Source: Clostridia bacterium
GTDB lineage: Bacteria; Bacillota; Clostridia; UBA1381
Assembly: GCA_017935675.1 (NCBI GenBank)
Contig: JAGBHE010000071.1
Span: forward strand, 1 to 64,000
Reading direction: 5' to 3'
Length of the DNA stretch: 64,000 nt
Shown: positions 62,814-64,000 of the stretch, in pieces
Layout: each line of letters begins with the position of its first letter
Position numbering within the stretch: position 1 is the stretch's first letter
Position numbers and translations under genes: made by a program
Notes under the pieces: generated by a model
Told to the model about the DNA's origin: nothing
Seen by the model: the letters and a program-made list of their open reading frames with translations, nothing else
The model's database searches: none

Positions 62814-62842
62814 AGTATACACAGCCGCACCTGTGTTGTAAA
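62814..62842 (-). promoter_or_regulatory. Promoter of region 4 glycan locus with dyad in spacer
   Basis: TTTACA (62842-62837) and TATACT (62819-62814) are 17 bases apart on the minus strand. The spacer is an inverted repeat, ACACAG-GTGCGG-CTGTGT (62836-62819), a likely regulator-binding site. Confidence 0.6.
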
Positions 62843-62930
62843 GATACAATTCAAAACATACCATACAAAAATAAATACATTTCAAAAAATCGTGTATTTA
62901 TGCTGTTTTCACGGGGAAATACATAACAAA

Positions 62931-62967
62931 AAACCGTTATTCGCTCATATAAAGAATAACGGTTTTC
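62931..62967 (-). terminator. Terminator of AraC-type regulator gene
   Basis: A perfect 13-bp stem (62931-62943 with 62955-62967) around an 11-base loop, followed on the minus strand by TTTTTTG, directly after the regulator's stop codon. Confidence 0.88.
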
Positions 62968-62971
62968 TGAC

Positions 62972-64000
62972 TCATGACTGTTTCTTTTTATCATCACTTT
63001 CTATCATTTGATGTCTGTATTCGCTGGGTGACACGCCGACATAATTTTTAAATGCCCTTCTGAACGACAGCGAGCTGTTATATCCCACAGCCTCTGCAAT
63101 CTTGTCTATGCTGTTTTGGGTTTCTGCAAGAAGATGACAGGATTTTTCTATTTTTACCTTAGTTGCGTATTTATTAAAACCAAAGCCTGTATTTTCCTTA
63201 AAGAACTTAGACACATAATCAATCGATATATAAAAATGGTCGGCAAACGCCTGTCTGTCAAATTCTGTTGTCAAGGCTGCATTATCAACGTAGTCAAGAA
63301 TTTGCTCTTTAAGAGATTTTTCGGCATTTTCGCATATAACGCTGTTATATACCTTTTTAATGCCCGAAAAAAATACTTCCGTGCCCGATTCCTCATCAAT
63401 ACTGTCATTCATACTTTTCATTTCATTATCACTTATATCATGACAGTATTGCTGAATAAGATTGTAAAGCGTTATTTTCATGTTAGCGTATAAAAGCTTC
63501 ATTGTACTCTTAACAAGAACTCTGTTTACACAATTCTCTTCATAAACCAAATCGATTATATGATCTATTTCCCCAATATTTTTATTTCTGAAAGCGTTTT
63601 CCAAATGATGTTCAATTTCAACGGGATAATAATACCACAAAAAAGAATCGTTTGACTGAACGCACCAGACCGTATGTCTGTATTCAACATCCATTCCGTT
63701 CATAAGATTATTAAGGGCCCTGTCATATGAATAGCATACGTCATTAATCGTTGTGTAAAAATTACCCATAGCGCACTTTAAACGGATATTTAATGATTTA
63801 AATAATTTTTCACTTATCGCATATGTCATATTTTCAATCTTCAGCGTGTTTGTTGAATTATCCTCATCATCAAATATGAATATTATGGCAACGGTATCCG
63901 TACCGTATGTACACGTCATACACTTAAAATGACTCTTATATTCCTCGCTTACGGACTTTTGAATGCTTCTTTGCATTTCATGATTACAGCTTTCCTTTTC
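62972..64000 (-). CDS. AraC-type transcription regulator, 5' end beyond window
   Basis: At least 342 residues. The reading frame stays open to the window edge, so the ATG at 63976 is probably not the start. The C-terminal 100 residues carry two helix-turn-helix motifs (IDYVSKFFKENTGFGFNKYA, then SLSFRRAFKNYVGVSPSEYRHQM). The preceding part (IRLKCAMGNFYTTINDVCYSYDRALNNL) is like the GGDEF-derived middle region of large AraC regulators such as those beside lpl-type transporters. It is the likely activator of the locus that follows on the same strand; a terminator separates it from the transporter operon. Confidence 0.85.
   Translation of the reverse strand, partial: EKESCNHEMQRSIQKSVSEEYKSHFKCMTCTYGTDTVAIIFIFDDEDNSTNTLKIENMTYAISEKLFKSLNIRLKCAMGNFYTTINDVCYSYDRALNNLMNGMDVEYRHTVWCVQSNDSFLWYYYPVEIEHHLENAFRNKNIGEIDHIIDLVYEENCVNRVLVKSTMKLLYANMKITLYNLIQQYCHDISDNEMKSMNDSIDEESGTEVFFSGIKKVYNSVICENAEKSLKEQILDYVDNAALTTEFDRQAFADHFYISIDYVSKFFKENTGFGFNKYATKVKIEKSCHLLAETQNSIDKIAEAVGYNSSLSFRRAFKNYVGVSPSEYRHQMIESDDKKKQS

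Noticed and set aside
1..64000. CRISPR array, tRNA, rRNA
   Set aside because: No regularly spaced direct repeats, no tRNA cloverleaf-like segment and no rRNA-like sequence were noticed; the repeats found are inverted or arm-type.

Overview
The window reads as chromosomal DNA of an anaerobic, Gram-positive Clostridia-type bacterium that specialises in complex glycans. The basis is: lipoprotein and Sec signal peptides of Firmicutes type, S-layer homology (SLH) surface proteins, YesM/YesN-like and LplABC-like glycan uptake modules, a PerR/reverse-rubrerythrin oxidative-stress pair, AGGAGG ribosome-binding sites, and TTGACA/TATAAT promoters. A pectin-degrading gut Clostridium of the Monoglobus kind is a reasonable guess, but it is only an inference. 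I see no rRNA, tRNA or CRISPR array.

Region 1 (about 0.3-32.2 kb, all minus strand, 18 genes with small gaps) is a polysaccharide utilisation locus. Read in the direction of transcription it holds: an alpha-L-rhamnosidase (GH78); two tandem secreted beta-helix proteins; a YesM/YesN-type two-component system; an orphan sugar-binding lipoprotein; three secreted LamG-like proteins; a pair of SLH surface proteins and a small copper-amine-oxidase-N-type protein; then a hexose operon with rpiB, a fused ROK kinase/allulose-6-phosphate epimerase, a CUT1 ABC importer and a GH2 beta-mannosidase-type enzyme. The rpiB/kinase/epimerase set matches the E. coli D-allose pathway (RpiB, AlsK, AlsE), with AlsK and AlsE joined in one protein.

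Region 2 (about 32.8-36.0 kb) looks like a small integrated element. It carries a tyrosine integrase with repeated arm-type sites and a two-gene ADP-ribosyltransferase-like (DUF3990)/HTH module under a consensus promoter inside a perfect palindrome. The element abuts the 3' end of a reverse rubrerythrin gene, and a diverged second copy of that gene's last 18 codons lies at the far end, as expected for integration into the 3' end of a gene.

Region 3 (36-43.5 kb) is housekeeping: perR, a zinc-ribbon membrane protein, mreB, a TrmN6-like methyltransferase, rsmI, gap, and a divergent HxlR regulator/flavin reductase pair. It ends in a REP-like inverted repeat.

Region 4 (43.6-64 kb, minus strand) is a second glycan locus. 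An AraC-type regulator runs off the window edge, followed by an LplABC-like importer, a secreted multidomain protein apparently frameshifted away from a polysaccharide deacetylase domain, two giant heparinase II/III-family lyases, and a second SLH surface-protein pair. The SLH pair is paralogous between regions 1 and 4. In each locus the C-terminally anchored SLH protein carries the same non-catalytic module as that locus's own secreted proteins, which suggests a matched surface glycan-capture system.
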